A stretch of DNA of 64,000 nucleotides, from assembly GCA_026129135.1 (NCBI GenBank), contig JAHCIQ010000009.1, positions 1 to 64,000 of the forward strand, read 5' to 3'. Positions 16,818 to 26,000 of the stretch are shown one piece after another. The stretch comes from Cyanobacteria bacterium TGS_CYA1. Its GTDB lineage: Bacteria; Cyanobacteriota; Vampirovibrionia; Obscuribacterales; Obscuribacteraceae. The notes beneath the pieces were generated by a model, which was not told the DNA's origin, made no database searches, and saw only the letters and a list, made by a program, of their open reading frames with translations. Each line of letters begins with the position of its first letter. Positions within the stretch are counted from its first letter, which is position 1. Both the position numbers and the translations under genes were made by a program.

Positions 16818-18347
16818 ATGTTCGACACACTGACAGACAAATTACACTCGACCTTCAAGAATCTCACTGGCGATTCCAAACTCAGTGCAGAAAATATCGA
16901 AGACGCTATTCGGGAAGTGCGCAAATCGCTCTTAGAAGCGGACGTAAGCTTGAAAGTGGTCAAACTCTTTATAAGCAATGTCAGACAAAAAGCGCTTGGA
17001 GCCGAAGTTTTAGAGTCTGTCACGCCAACTCAACAGTTCATAAAAATAGTTTATGACGAACTGGTAGTCATTTTCGGTGGCGAAAACGTACCATTGCAGA
17101 CAGAGGGAACACCAGGCATCATCATGCTTCTAGGTTTGCAGGGTGCTGGTAAGACCACAGCCACTGCAAAGCTCGCAAACAAATTGAAGCGCGAAGGTCT
17201 GAAACCACTAATGGTGGCATGTGACGTCCAGCGTCCTGCTGCTATTAAACAGCTCCAGACCCTGGGCGAACAAATTGACGTACCGGTCTTCACCATTCCA
17301 GATAGCAAAGACGTTCAGGACATTGCCGAACAGGCAATTAAAAAAGCTAAAGAAGAAAAACTCAGTCCGGTATTGCTCGATACCGCTGGTCGCTTGCAAG
17401 TAGACACCGAACTGATGGCCGAATTGCTCTTGCTTGATAGAGCGCTCGAGCCAGCTGAAAAAATACTGGTCGTGGATGCAATGACCGGTCAGGAAGCGGT
17501 AAACGTCGCTGAAACTTTCAACACTCAGCTCGATATCACGGGCGTATTGCTTGCCAAGTCAGACGGTGATGCCCGAGGTGGTGCGGCACTTTCAGTACGT
17601 GAATCAGTTGGCAAACCTATTAAATTGATTTCGACAGGCGAAAAGATGGAAGACCTCGAAGCCTTCTATCCAGACCGCATGGCAAGCCGCATTCTCGACA
17701 TGGGCGACGTTTTGTCGCTGATGGAAAAGGCTCAAAAAAATATCGACGAAAAAGAAGCCGAGCGCCTTGCTAAAGAAATGATGGGCGGTGACTTCACCCT
17801 CGATACTTTTATGCAGATGCAAAAAATGATGAAAAAAATGGGTCCCATGGGAGACATCATGAAAATGATGGGGATGGGAAATATGTTTGGCATCAACTCA
17901 TCGCAGCAAAAGATGCTCGCCGACGAAGGCGAAGTGATGATGAAGCTCTACGAAACAGCTATCAATTCGATGACCAAGTCAGAGCGCAAGAACCCGGACA
18001 TCATCGACTTCAAACGCAGACGTCGCATTTCCAAAGGTTCGGGACTAAAAGACAACCAGCTGGGTCAAATGCTCAATCAGTTTCAAATGATGCGCCAGAT
18101 GTTCAACATGATGCGTCCAATGATGGGCGGCATGATGGGTGGTGGCGGCGGAATGCCCGGAATGGGCGGCATGGGTATGCCCGACCTGGGTAGTTTGCTG
18201 AAAGGCGGCGGGATGCCCAAAATGCCCCCGATGCCTCCTGGTATGAAGCCAGGTCAAATGCCTCCAGGCTTTCCTCCTCTGCCTCCAATGGGTGGCGGCG
18301 GCGTAGGTGCTGGCGCAGGCAAGAAATTCAAGAAACGTCGTCGTTAG
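16818..18347 (+). CDS. ffh: Signal recognition particle GTPase
   Basis: The SRP54 homologue that binds signal peptides and SRP RNA and targets membrane proteins to FtsY. The N domain is followed by the G domain with P-loop GLQGAGKTT (near residue 108), DTAGR and KSDGDARGG, then a Met-rich M domain. The C-terminus is extended: after the M domain come about 75 residues of Met/Gly/Pro repeats ending in KKFKKRRR. GAGG 9 nt before the ATG supports the start. Beyond the stop lies a GGGC...GCCC hairpin (18373-18400) without a T-tract. Confidence 0.97.
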   Translation: MFDTLTDKLHSTFKNLTGDSKLSAENIEDAIREVRKSLLEADVSLKVVKLFISNVRQKALGAEVLESVTPTQQFIKIVYDELVVIFGGENVPLQTEGTPGIIMLLGLQGAGKTTATAKLANKLKREGLKPLMVACDVQRPAAIKQLQTLGEQIDVPVFTIPDSKDVQDIAEQAIKKAKEEKLSPVLLDTAGRLQVDTELMAELLLLDRALEPAEKILVVDAMTGQEAVNVAETFNTQLDITGVLLAKSDGDARGGAALSVRESVGKPIKLISTGEKMEDLEAFYPDRMASRILDMGDVLSLMEKAQKNIDEKEAERLAKEMMGGDFTLDTFMQMQKMMKKMGPMGDIMKMMGMGNMFGINSSQQKMLADEGEVMMKLYETAINSMTKSERKNPDIIDFKRRRRISKGSGLKDNQLGQMLNQFQMMRQMFNMMRPMMGGMMGGGGGMPGMGGMGMPDLGSLLKGGGMPKMPPMPPGMKPGQMPPGFPPLPPMGGGGVGAGAGKKFKKRRR

Positions 18348-18488
18348 ATTGCTGCACAGGCAAGGTTAAACAGGGCTAACCCAAAACTGTTAAGCAGCCC
18401 TTAAAGGCGCGCCTATTTGAGTATATTTAGGATATTCATCTGTTAAAATAACTTCCTTGCCAGATATAGAAACCAAGAGGAAATTGCA

Positions 18489-18740
18489 GTGGTTAAGTTA
18501 AGGCTGAAGCGCACTGGCGCTAAGAAAGCCCCTCATTATCGAATCGTCGCCGTAGACATGCGCGCTCGTCGCGACGGACATCCTATTGAAGAGATTGGTT
18601 ATTACAATCCACGTTCTAAAGAACTCAAACTCGATAAAGAAGCAGTACAAAAATGGATAAAAAACGGCGCCCAGCCCAGCGAAACGGTGGCTACTTTAAT
18701 AAAAAGGGCAGAGGCTCAGGCCGCTTCCCAAGCAAGCTAA
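18489..18740 (+). CDS. rpsP: 30S ribosomal protein S16
   Basis: An 83-residue S16 with the family N-terminus [19 protein letters not shown] and the IGYYNPR motif. It starts with GTG, and GAGGAAA lies 6-7 nt upstream. It sits in the conserved ffh-rpsP-khpA order. The rimM and trmD genes that commonly follow are absent here and are replaced by two proteins of unknown role. Confidence 0.97.
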   Translation: MVKLRLKRTGAKKAPHYRIVAVDMRARRDGHPIEEIGYYNPRSKELKLDKEAVQKWIKNGAQPSETVATLIKRAEAQAASQAS

Positions 18741-18985
18741 CCGAATCTAACGCGCCGGAAGATTTAGCCGAATATATTCTCCAGGTTCTGGCACGAGACC
18801 CTGATACATTGCAATTCGAGCGTAAAAGTTTCGGACCGCGTCGCTCACGCTTAGCTGTAACATGCGACCCTGTCGTCACCGGACGACTGATTGGCAAAGA
18901 TGGTAGAACAATCACCGCTTTGCGATCACTTATCAAGGCAGCCTCTGGTCGTTACGGAAAACGAGTCGACATCATAGTCTCTTGA
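18653..18985 (+). CDS. khpA: KH-domain RNA-binding protein KhpA
   Basis: A single KH domain that binds RNA, usually as a partner of KhpB. The conserved core is [20 protein letters not shown], then [20 protein letters not shown] with the GKDG loop. Typical KhpA is about 75-80 residues. The only in-frame ATG/GTG/TTG is the ATG at 18653, which lies 88 nt inside rpsP and adds some 28 basic residues. Either the extension is real or translation begins at a non-standard codon near 18740 by coupling to the rpsP stop. Its 3' end overlaps the next start. Confidence 0.85.
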   Translation: MDKKRRPAQRNGGYFNKKGRGSGRFPSKLTESNAPEDLAEYILQVLARDPDTLQFERKSFGPRRSRLAVTCDPVVTGRLIGKDGRTITALRSLIKAASGRYGKRVDIIVS

Positions 18986-19284
18986 GCGAAAATACTTCAG
19001 ACCCGAGCAAAGATCTTCTTGACCTTCTGGTTGAAAGCAAGGTGATATCGCAAGCTCAGGCATCTCTGGTTCGCACGGATCATGAAGCTACAGGCATGAG
19101 TTTCGAAGAGATTCTGGTGGCGCGCTCCTGGGTGAGCGAGTCAAAACTGTCTGAGTTGCGTCCCAATAGCTCGAAAACACAAGATGTTTCTGAAGCTTCC
19201 TCGCGTAAGCCAGTGTCTTATCAAGAAAATCTCAAGCGTTATCGGCAAATCATGGCTGAAATTCTAGGGGAGTCTTCGGAATGA
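18982..19284 (+). CDS. Small protein resembling a GspE/PilB N-terminal domain
   Basis: A 100-residue soluble protein. The first 55 residues (LLDLLVESKVISQAQASLV, then EEILVARSWVSESKLSEL) follow the pattern of the type II secretion/type IV pilus ATPase N-terminal (MshEN-like) module, but no ATPase domain follows. The start is a TTG overlapping the khpA stop (TTGA), and the stop overlaps the next ATG (ATGA), so translation is coupled in the rpsP operon. Confidence 0.6.
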   Translation: MSENTSDPSKDLLDLLVESKVISQAQASLVRTDHEATGMSFEEILVARSWVSESKLSELRPNSSKTQDVSEASSRKPVSYQENLKRYRQIMAEILGESSE

Positions 19285-20282
19285 ATTTGAGCAATGTTAT
19301 TAAGGTTGTCCCTACCCTTTTGACGTTGATTCTTTCTACTCCTGCTTTGGCTAATGCTGAGCAAGGCATTGCTGAGTTCAACAAAAAAAATTACAAGGCG
19401 GCGCTTGTGCATTTCAATGAGCATTTGCGTGCCAATCCATCAGATCTGAACTCGGCTTACTATGCTGGGATTTGTTATCAAATGACTGGTAACACCAGTG
19501 AGGCGCTTAAGTTTTACAAAAGAGTACTGGAAATAGATCCAAAATCAAGACATGCAGCTGCAGTCAGTCCATTTTTAGCACGATACGGTATCAAATCTGG
19601 TGCAACATCGTCCACGACTGGCACCTCGACTGCAAAAACTTTGGACCCAAAAAACCCTTTCGATGCTATTGAATTAGTACGCTCTCTGCCTTTGGAAAAA
19701 CGAATCATCATCGTGGCACCAAAATTCAACCACCCGGCCGTGAGTTCCACCACGGTTCGAACAGTAGAAGACGTTCTCAAAAGATTGCCTGATCATCTTT
19801 ATCGAACACTGGATGAAGGCAAAGCAACCATTACTATAGCGCCGAACCTTATAGATAAGTGGCCCGGCACCTCTGATGGTAATAAACCAAAGATTTTCAA
19901 CGTCACCATGGGCGAGGAAGGCGCACGCGCTTATGACGCAGACATTCACATTTATGAGCGCGAAGCGATTCGCAATTCTACTCAACTAAAAGAGATGCGC
20001 AGTCAGGCTGAAATACGAAACAACTTGCTCTGGGTGATAGCCCATGCGCTGGACCATATCATGGGAAATTACACAACCTCGGCAAAATTTGTTGAAGCGC
20101 ACAAATTAGACTTAGAAAGATCAGACATCAGAAGCATCAATCCGTACATGGCTTATGATTCTACCGAAGCGAGCGCGGGTATCGCCGCTTACCTTCTAGG
20201 TTCTACCGATGAGCATGTGCTCCAAGCCGTAGTCAATTTTCATCGTCTTAAACCACTGGTGAAAGCCAAATTGAAACTCTGA
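19281..20282 (+). CDS. TPR protein with degenerate peptidase-like domain
   Basis: A 333-residue exported protein. It has a signal peptide (cleavage near ALA|NA), two to three TPR units (residues about 25-100) and a Ser/Thr linker. The C-terminal domain contains WVIAHALDHIMG (251-262) and a downstream Glu (E296), a layout like the HExxHALD zinc peptidases of the lethal-factor (ATLF) type. The first His and the Glu are replaced (W251, V252), so catalysis is not expected. The ATLF relation is inference from a short motif. The gene is translationally coupled to the preceding one (ATGA). Confidence 0.65.
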   Translation: MNLSNVIKVVPTLLTLILSTPALANAEQGIAEFNKKNYKAALVHFNEHLRANPSDLNSAYYAGICYQMTGNTSEALKFYKRVLEIDPKSRHAAAVSPFLARYGIKSGATSSTTGTSTAKTLDPKNPFDAIELVRSLPLEKRIIIVAPKFNHPAVSSTTVRTVEDVLKRLPDHLYRTLDEGKATITIAPNLIDKWPGTSDGNKPKIFNVTMGEEGARAYDADIHIYEREAIRNSTQLKEMRSQAEIRNNLLWVIAHALDHIMGNYTTSAKFVEAHKLDLERSDIRSINPYMAYDSTEASAGIAAYLLGSTDEHVLQAVVNFHRLKPLVKAKLKL

Positions 20283-20304
20283 CTCGCATCTTAGCGCAAT
20301 AACT

Positions 20305-21078
20305 CTAATCTTTCTGTCGGGTAAACTCTATTTTTTTCCGCACATAATTACTATATTCAGTGGCCAAGCGCAACCCAAGGGCACCATCCATGAAACCGCC
20401 ACGCAGAAAATATCTGTAAATAAACGTCCAGACCGGGCGCAACGAGCTGGTGAAAGCATTTTGATATTTATTTTTGTGCTCACCAATTCCACTTTCAGCC
20501 TGTTTTCTATATTCCTGGGCAGAAAGTCTGGCAAAATTTTCCATTGCTTGGCTGAATTCTTCTACTGAGTTATAGCTGTAGTGCAACATATGGTTGTGCA
20601 AGGTGCGCACTGGTCCTGAAACTTTAATAGCTTCGTGCACCAGTCGATCATTGAATCGACCAGACCCTTTTTTGAACAATCGCAATTGAGCATCTGGATA
20701 AAAGCCGCCAAAACGAACTCTTGTGTCGCCTATGAGCAGAATGCGCGGAATTTTGTAACCATCGAATTTGCTTATTTCTCCACTTTTCTTGAGTTCGAGA
20801 ATTTCGTCTTGAAGCTCTCTGGTAAGCACTTCATCAGCATCAAGACTTAAAATCCAATCTTGCGTAGCAAGAGAAATAGCGAAATTTTTTTGTGCCGCAT
20901 ATCCAAGCCAGTCTTGGAAGATTGTGCGCGCGCCACTATTTTGCGCAATAGATACTGTCTTATCAGTTGACCCTGAATCGACAACGATTATTTCGTCGGC
21001 AATTGATTGCACCGCATCAAGTACCATGCCAATTTTTTTCTCTTCGTTCTTAGCAACAATTACGACCGAAATCGGCAT
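20305..21078 (-). CDS. Family 2 glycosyltransferase (WaaE-like)
   Basis: A 257-residue GT-A glycosyltransferase acting at the cytoplasmic face of the membrane. The N-terminus ISVVIVAKNEEKKIG, the EIIVVDSGSTDKT motif, the LSLDADE metal site and a WaaE/KdtX-like C-terminal half (FGGFYPDAQLRLF, then HEAIKV) are present. The family transfers glucose or related sugars to LPS core and similar acceptors, but the acceptor here is unknown. It is the last gene of a probable three-gene minus-strand run (acyl-CoA dehydrogenase, retropepsin, this gene). Confidence 0.88.
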   Translation of the reverse strand: MPISVVIVAKNEEKKIGMVLDAVQSIADEIIVVDSGSTDKTVSIAQNSGARTIFQDWLGYAAQKNFAISLATQDWILSLDADEVLTRELQDEILELKKSGEISKFDGYKIPRILLIGDTRVRFGGFYPDAQLRLFKKGSGRFNDRLVHEAIKVSGPVRTLHNHMLHYSYNSVEEFSQAMENFARLSAQEYRKQAESGIGEHKNKYQNAFTSSLRPVWTFIYRYFLRGGFMDGALGLRLATEYSNYVRKKIEFTRQKD

Positions 21079-21087
21079 AATAAGCGA

Positions 21088-22392
21088 TTATCTTTTGAAC
21101 TTGATGACATTATTGGTGCTGTCGATGGAATAGCGCCAGTCGCCAAATAATGTCTGACCTACAAGACCTCTCTTCATAGGGAGGTCTTCGACTACCCTGA
21201 TATTGAAATTGGTTTTTTCTATAGGTCCGAGTTTGGCCGAGCGCACTGGAAACGTCCACGATTTGGATTCACCAGATGCCCCACGGTCATAGCCTTCTTC
21301 AGCGTCTTCAGGAACGGTTATACCAACAGATTTTGCCAGGTCTTTGCTCAAGGTTACGCCTGCTGCCCCGGTATCGAAATACATCGGAACGCTGCGACCA
21401 TTGATAGACATATTGACCAGCATTTCTCTGCCTTCTCGTGTGAATGGCACCTCAGCGCCAGTTTCGCGCTGTCTGTAAATAGAACCGACCTGTCGTCCGG
21501 TGCTGCGAGTAAAATGAATTGCTCCAGTTTCGGGGTTGGAGTCGGCTTCGACAGTGTAGTGGAAAGCTTTGAAAAAGCTCTGTCCAAGCAGAGGATCTAC
21601 GCCGAGTGATTTCTGGACCGAAATAGGAAAATTCTTGCGCTCGATATTGCCCACACGCAACGTAGTGTAAATAGTCCAGTTTGCTTGAGGTCCCGAAGAA
21701 CCTAACCCTAAACTCATACCACTTGGCTTACCTGTAGGTATTGGAATTCCAAGTTGTTGCAAATGATTGAACCCAAACGAACACATTTCCGCTCCGGTAT
21801 CGAACATCATCGTTATAGGTCGATTGTTGACCGAAGCCTCGACATATAGGTGGTCCTGACCGCTCTCAGGTTTGCGATGAAATCTTACTCGAGTGTCAGT
21901 AGGTAAAGTGTGAATATCGTTTGGAAGATCGTCATCTTCGCGCGATGCTTTCTTCAATGATTTAATTGCAACCGTACTGTTTGCAGCGCTGCCAGAAGAT
22001 GCTTGTTGAGGCTGTCCACCAGACGAGCTGATGGTTTTTATGGAACTTGCGCCGCTTTTTCTTTCTAATTGCTCGAGACTTTTCAAAGCTTGCATGGCAG
22101 CTTTACCAGTCGGAGTTGCAGCTGCGATTCGCACAGCACTCGTATAGTAAGACTTGGCGTTGTTCATGTCTTTCATATTGTAGTAGCAGGTGCCAAGGCA
22201 ATAATACGAATTCTGATCCTTTGGATTTTCTCTCAGAGCCTGCTCAAAAGAAGCAACAGCGCGCGCATATTGCCGGGCTTGCATCATCCGCATGCCATCT
22301 TGATAGTTGGAAGATGCCTCCACAGGCGATACCACTCCAGATGCGAAACTGCAACTTATTACAAAAGCGCTCAATAACGATTTTACTTTCAA
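21088..22392 (-). CDS. Secreted TPR protein with tandem retropepsin lobes
   Basis: A 434-residue exported protein. It has a signal peptide (cleavage near VEA|SS), TPR repeats (residues about 28-95) and a low-complexity linker. Two aspartyl-protease lobes follow, each with an FDTGA catalytic motif (D198 and D340) and its own closing segment (DPLLGQSFF and RGLVGQTLFG). Retropepsins need two Asp, one per lobe, so a single chain could form the whole active site. Substrates are unknown. The TTG at 22392 has AGGAG 11 nt upstream, and the start lies 6 nt from the dehydrogenase stop. Confidence 0.83.
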   Translation of the reverse strand: MKVKSLLSAFVISCSFASGVVSPVEASSNYQDGMRMMQARQYARAVASFEQALRENPKDQNSYYCLGTCYYNMKDMNNAKSYYTSAVRIAAATPTGKAAMQALKSLEQLERKSGASSIKTISSSGGQPQQASSGSAANSTVAIKSLKKASREDDDLPNDIHTLPTDTRVRFHRKPESGQDHLYVEASVNNRPITMMFDTGAEMCSFGFNHLQQLGIPIPTGKPSGMSLGLGSSGPQANWTIYTTLRVGNIERKNFPISVQKSLGVDPLLGQSFFKAFHYTVEADSNPETGAIHFTRSTGRQVGSIYRQRETGAEVPFTREGREMLVNMSINGRSVPMYFDTGAAGVTLSKDLAKSVGITVPEDAEEGYDRGASGESKSWTFPVRSAKLGPIEKTNFNIRVVEDLPMKRGLVGQTLFGDWRYSIDSTNNVIKFKR

Positions 22393-22398
22393 CTGAAT

Positions 22399-23526
22399 TT
22401 AAGCTCCTACTTGTGAGGCGACTATGTTCTTCTGAATTTCCTGAGTTCCTTCCAGAACTTCGATCACTTTGGCATCGCGATAGAGTTTTTCCATGGGTTC
22501 TTCTTCGCTTATACCAAGTGTTCCATAAATTTGTGCAGCCTCACCAGAATAAAGTCTTGCTACTCTGGCAGCAAAAAGTTTACACATGGCAGCAAATTTC
22601 AAGAAATCGTCTGGAGCCTCATCTTTACTCCAGGCAGCACGATAAGTCAAAAGCTTCGCAGCACTGGTTTCAGTGGACATGTCGGCCAGTTTCCACTGAA
22701 TAGCCTGGAATTTGCCAATAGTCTGTCCGAACTGTTCTCTTTCGTTAGCTCTTGAAACTGAATATTTAATTGCCTGTTCGCAAATACCCAGAGCGCCTGC
22801 AGAAAGTAAGACTTTACTCAGTGAAAGAGCATACTCGATTGCTTCATTGACAGTTGTTGACTGACACAAGGCAGCCTTTTCATCAACTGCATAAGAGGAA
22901 AACTCAATATCGACTGTGCTTGCCGACTTCAAACCGAGCTTTTGTCTATCTTTGACTATAGTCACGCCATTTTTACTGGTGAGGTCTACAATCCAAATTT
23001 GATTTTGGTCATCCGAACCAGAACGGCTCAAAACAAGAGCCACGTGAGCCATATCTCCATTTACAACCCAGGCTTTCTTGCCACTTAGCTTGTTTGATTC
23101 AGCAGTGGTTTTAATCAAAGAAAAGTCGCTTCCGGCTTGCTCTTCGCCAAAGGCAATAGTGGCGAATGATTCGCCGCGGCTCAAAAGTGGCAAATAGCGC
23201 GATTTTTGCTCATCTGTTCCATAACGCCAGATAAGATGGCAAGCGCTCAAGTGATTGGCTAAAACCAGAGACAGTCCAGCATCTTTAGTGCCTAACTCCT
23301 CGGCTAGAATGCAAGCGTGCAGAAAGGTCTTGCCTTGACCACCATACTCGTGAGGCAGACTGGCTCCAACGAGACCAGACTGGGCAATAAGTGAAAGCGC
23401 CTCTTTTTGCTTCTCTTTGTTCGTTTCCAGGTCTTTGAGTATTCCCGCCTGGCACAGCTTTTCTTGCACAAATGCCTGACAAGAAGCTTGATACTGAGAT
23501 TGTTCCGAACTTAAAAAGGTATTCAC
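22399..23526 (-). CDS. Acyl-CoA dehydrogenase
   Basis: A 375-residue FAD enzyme that introduces the alpha,beta double bond in acyl-CoA. The full family order is visible: N-terminal helices (AQSGLVGASLPHEYGGQG), the middle beta domain (ATIAFGEEQAGSD), and the C-terminal helical domain ending in MEKLYRDAKVIEVLEGTQEI, which marks the FAD and catalytic-base region. Chain-length specificity cannot be given. Its operon partners, a retropepsin and a GT2 enzyme, offer no metabolic context. Confidence 0.93.
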   Translation of the reverse strand: MNTFLSSEQSQYQASCQAFVQEKLCQAGILKDLETNKEKQKEALSLIAQSGLVGASLPHEYGGQGKTFLHACILAEELGTKDAGLSLVLANHLSACHLIWRYGTDEQKSRYLPLLSRGESFATIAFGEEQAGSDFSLIKTTAESNKLSGKKAWVVNGDMAHVALVLSRSGSDDQNQIWIVDLTSKNGVTIVKDRQKLGLKSASTVDIEFSSYAVDEKAALCQSTTVNEAIEYALSLSKVLLSAGALGICEQAIKYSVSRANEREQFGQTIGKFQAIQWKLADMSTETSAAKLLTYRAAWSKDEAPDDFLKFAAMCKLFAARVARLYSGEAAQIYGTLGISEEEPMEKLYRDAKVIEVLEGTQEIQKNIVASQVGA

Positions 23527-23628
23527 TTATTTCTCCACATGCTTACAGATAAGTACAAATAACTAAGCTTTCGATACTTAAGCTATTCATTTTACCAATA
23601 AGCAAGCGGTGTTTGCTAACCTATTGTA

Positions 23629-25323
23629 ATGGCAATCAAATTTCTGCAAAAGTTCATAAAGGGCATGTCCAAGGCGTTCGAAGAGAAGCCACAAATCGAA
23701 GCTGACGATTTCGAGATGGAACATTTTCTTTTTTATCATGGTCTTGCTGGCACGACGCCTTTGAATCAGCGTAAATTCAAAGATGTCAAAGCCGATATCA
23801 ATCTAGCTTTCAACAACAGTAGCAGCGTGCAACTGGCTTCAGCGCTCAAAATTCCTCCACTCTGGTGGGAAGAAAAGTTGCGCGTGATTTTTCAAGAACA
23901 CCCGCCTGAGAGCACCGTAAGCTTGATCTATCCTGAACTTTTGATGCACGACAACTGGCAAGTACGCGCCAACAGCTCGAATATGCTCGCTTTCATTAAA
24001 GCAACAGATCAAATCGACGCGCTTGTGGAATCAATCGAAGACACCGCATCTAATACCAAAGCCGCATTCGTCCATCAAATCGTAGCGCTAGCAAAACTAG
24101 CGCAGGGTCAAGAGCACCAGACTGTTGAACAAACTATTTTCAAATATTTAGACAGCTCGGATCCCTGGATGAGAGTAGACGCAACTTCTGCAGCGTGTCA
24201 TTACGGGCAGGATAATTCAAATAGTCTTAATCCTCTTCTAGAGTCACTTTGCAAACCGCATCTGCTAAGCGACTATTGTGCAGTAGTGGCTTCTCGTACA
24301 ATAAAACCACTTGCATTACTCGAAAATTCTTCAAACGATATCTCAGTCGCCGCGGGCGCCTCGATAATTTCTGGGCTTCTGCATGCGGCCAGAGGAACTT
24401 TTGGAAGTGATTGCCTAAAAGATATAGAGCTGAACAAATGTCTTGATGTCATGACTGGATTGGCGTCCCGTCCAGACTTTGACAAAAAATCTTATTTCGC
24501 CACTGTTTCGCTTGCTATTCTGCGCCTTAGTCATTATTTGAACGTCGATAGTAAGACTAATTATTCAGACGATAAACTACGTGCGAAAATTTGCGAAAAA
24601 ACTAAAGATACCGCAAATCAGCACGAACAGTGCAATGCAATTATTCTTGCCGGAGAGCTGAAACTGAAAGAATCAGCAGACAACCTGCTTTCGCTTTTGC
24701 AAAAAGATTTCGATTTTGTAGATGAAACTATCGATGCTCTTGGACAAATTGAGGACGAACGTGCCGCCAAGCCACTTTTAGCCCTGGCATCAAAACTTGT
24801 GGATCTCGAGGATCGCACCAACAAAGGCATTTCAGCCCAGCCACTCTTGCAAGATCACCAGAGCGAAATAAAAACTTACTGGCGAATATTGCAAAGTCTG
24901 GAAAATCTACCCAGCAAAGAAGTATTAGAATTCTTAGTCAAGCAAAGCGCCGATGTCGCTCCAGATAAGCGTTTAGCTGCATTAAACTCGATGGTGGCGG
25001 TAAAAAATGCGCTCAAAGAGTCGCCGATGGCACCAGTTGCAGAAAGATTAAATGCACTCGTGACCGACCCTTCGCTCGATGTTCGCACCCGGGCGGTAGC
25101 AGGAATCGGAACACTTAAAATAAAAGATGAAATAGCGCGCCTGGCTCAATTTACAAGCGCAAAAGAAGTGTCATTTCAGCGTCAGGTGTTTCAAACATTA
25201 TCAGAACTTGCACGCGCTGGGCACAAAGTTGAGGTGGAGGCGGCACTGCGCCAAAAGCTAAAATCGGTCATGGACCCCCATTTGAGCCGCAAACTGACCG
25301 AACTGATAGATAGCCTTGGCTAA
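23629..25323 (+). CDS. HEAT-repeat protein
   Basis: A 564-residue soluble alpha-helical solenoid. Repeated helix pairs with HEAT/PBS-lyase-like signatures recur from about residue 100 to the end (NWQVRANSSNMLAFIKA, DPWMRVDATSAACHYG, DERAAKPLLALASKL, SLDVRTRAVAGIGTLK). There are no enzymatic motifs or signal peptide. Such scaffolds bind proteins, but the partner is unknown. No Shine-Dalgarno was seen before the ATG. It is divergent from the acyl-CoA dehydrogenase gene. Confidence 0.75.
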   Translation: MAIKFLQKFIKGMSKAFEEKPQIEADDFEMEHFLFYHGLAGTTPLNQRKFKDVKADINLAFNNSSSVQLASALKIPPLWWEEKLRVIFQEHPPESTVSLIYPELLMHDNWQVRANSSNMLAFIKATDQIDALVESIEDTASNTKAAFVHQIVALAKLAQGQEHQTVEQTIFKYLDSSDPWMRVDATSAACHYGQDNSNSLNPLLESLCKPHLLSDYCAVVASRTIKPLALLENSSNDISVAAGASIISGLLHAARGTFGSDCLKDIELNKCLDVMTGLASRPDFDKKSYFATVSLAILRLSHYLNVDSKTNYSDDKLRAKICEKTKDTANQHEQCNAIILAGELKLKESADNLLSLLQKDFDFVDETIDALGQIEDERAAKPLLALASKLVDLEDRTNKGISAQPLLQDHQSEIKTYWRILQSLENLPSKEVLEFLVKQSADVAPDKRLAALNSMVAVKNALKESPMAPVAERLNALVTDPSLDVRTRAVAGIGTLKIKDEIARLAQFTSAKEVSFQRQVFQTLSELARAGHKVEVEAALRQKLKSVMDPHLSRKLTELIDSLG

Positions 25324-25388
25324 CACTTAGATTGAAAGCGTGATACATTGAGAACAGCGGAATCTAGTGGGAAGTAGGGGAGATATCC

Positions 25389-25985
25389 GTGGACCAAGAC
25401 CCCAAAGAAGCTGTACCTGAAGAAAAAGAGAAATCTGGAGCCACCAAATCCGGTTCTCAAACTCAGCATCACAACTATCGCATTTTGCAAGACGCTATCG
25501 GCGATAACATTCCTGCATCGCCTAAATTCAAGCAACCAATGGTTTTCGATTTACTTCTTGCAGTCGGACTCTTGGTCGCTGTGGGCGGTTTTACAAGCGG
25601 ACTGATTCGTATTTACGTGACACATGTCGCCAAAGACAACATCAATCAGCACAATTACAAAGCTGCAATCAATATTCTTAAGCGCAACCCCGTACCAGAC
25701 TTCTTCTCGGGCTTCGGCTCAGACCCAAATGAATTGCTGAACCAGGCGCTATACCTGGATGCAATCGAAAAGCTGGAAGAAGATCCAAATAATCAGACTG
25801 CAATAAATCAGTTGAACAAAATAAATGCAGGGTCGCGTTTCTTCAGCCATGCACAGCAAATAATCAACGAAAAGACCGTTCCTTCAAACGTCCAACTCCA
25901 ACAATCGGTCACCAAAGAAGGCGAAGCAGTTGAGCCCAAAGAAGAAGAGAAGCTCAAAGAAATGCTCGACGAGCCCGAAGATTAA
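25389..25985 (+). CDS. Single-pass membrane protein of unknown function
   Basis: A 198-residue protein with a charged N-terminal 50 residues, one transmembrane helix (about 52-76, LLLAVGLLVAVGGFTSGLI) and a C-terminal domain of short helices resembling degenerate TPR units (HNYKAAINILKRNP, ALYLDAIEKLEED), then an acidic tail. Start is GTG with GGGGAG 6 nt upstream. It follows the HEAT-repeat gene by 65 nt and may be co-transcribed. A small CCCG/CGGG stem followed by T-rich sequence (25974-26001) may terminate the transcript. Confidence 0.65.
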   Translation: MDQDPKEAVPEEKEKSGATKSGSQTQHHNYRILQDAIGDNIPASPKFKQPMVFDLLLAVGLLVAVGGFTSGLIRIYVTHVAKDNINQHNYKAAINILKRNPVPDFFSGFGSDPNELLNQALYLDAIEKLEEDPNNQTAINQLNKINAGSRFFSHAQQIINEKTVPSNVQLQQSVTKEGEAVEPKEEEKLKEMLDEPED

Positions 25986-26000
25986 GCGGGTTTTGTTTTT

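Noticed and set aside
22047-22703. 218-codon open frame on the plus strand
   Set aside because: It is antisense to the retropepsin and acyl-CoA dehydrogenase genes and is Ser/Arg/Leu-rich, as expected of a shadow frame.
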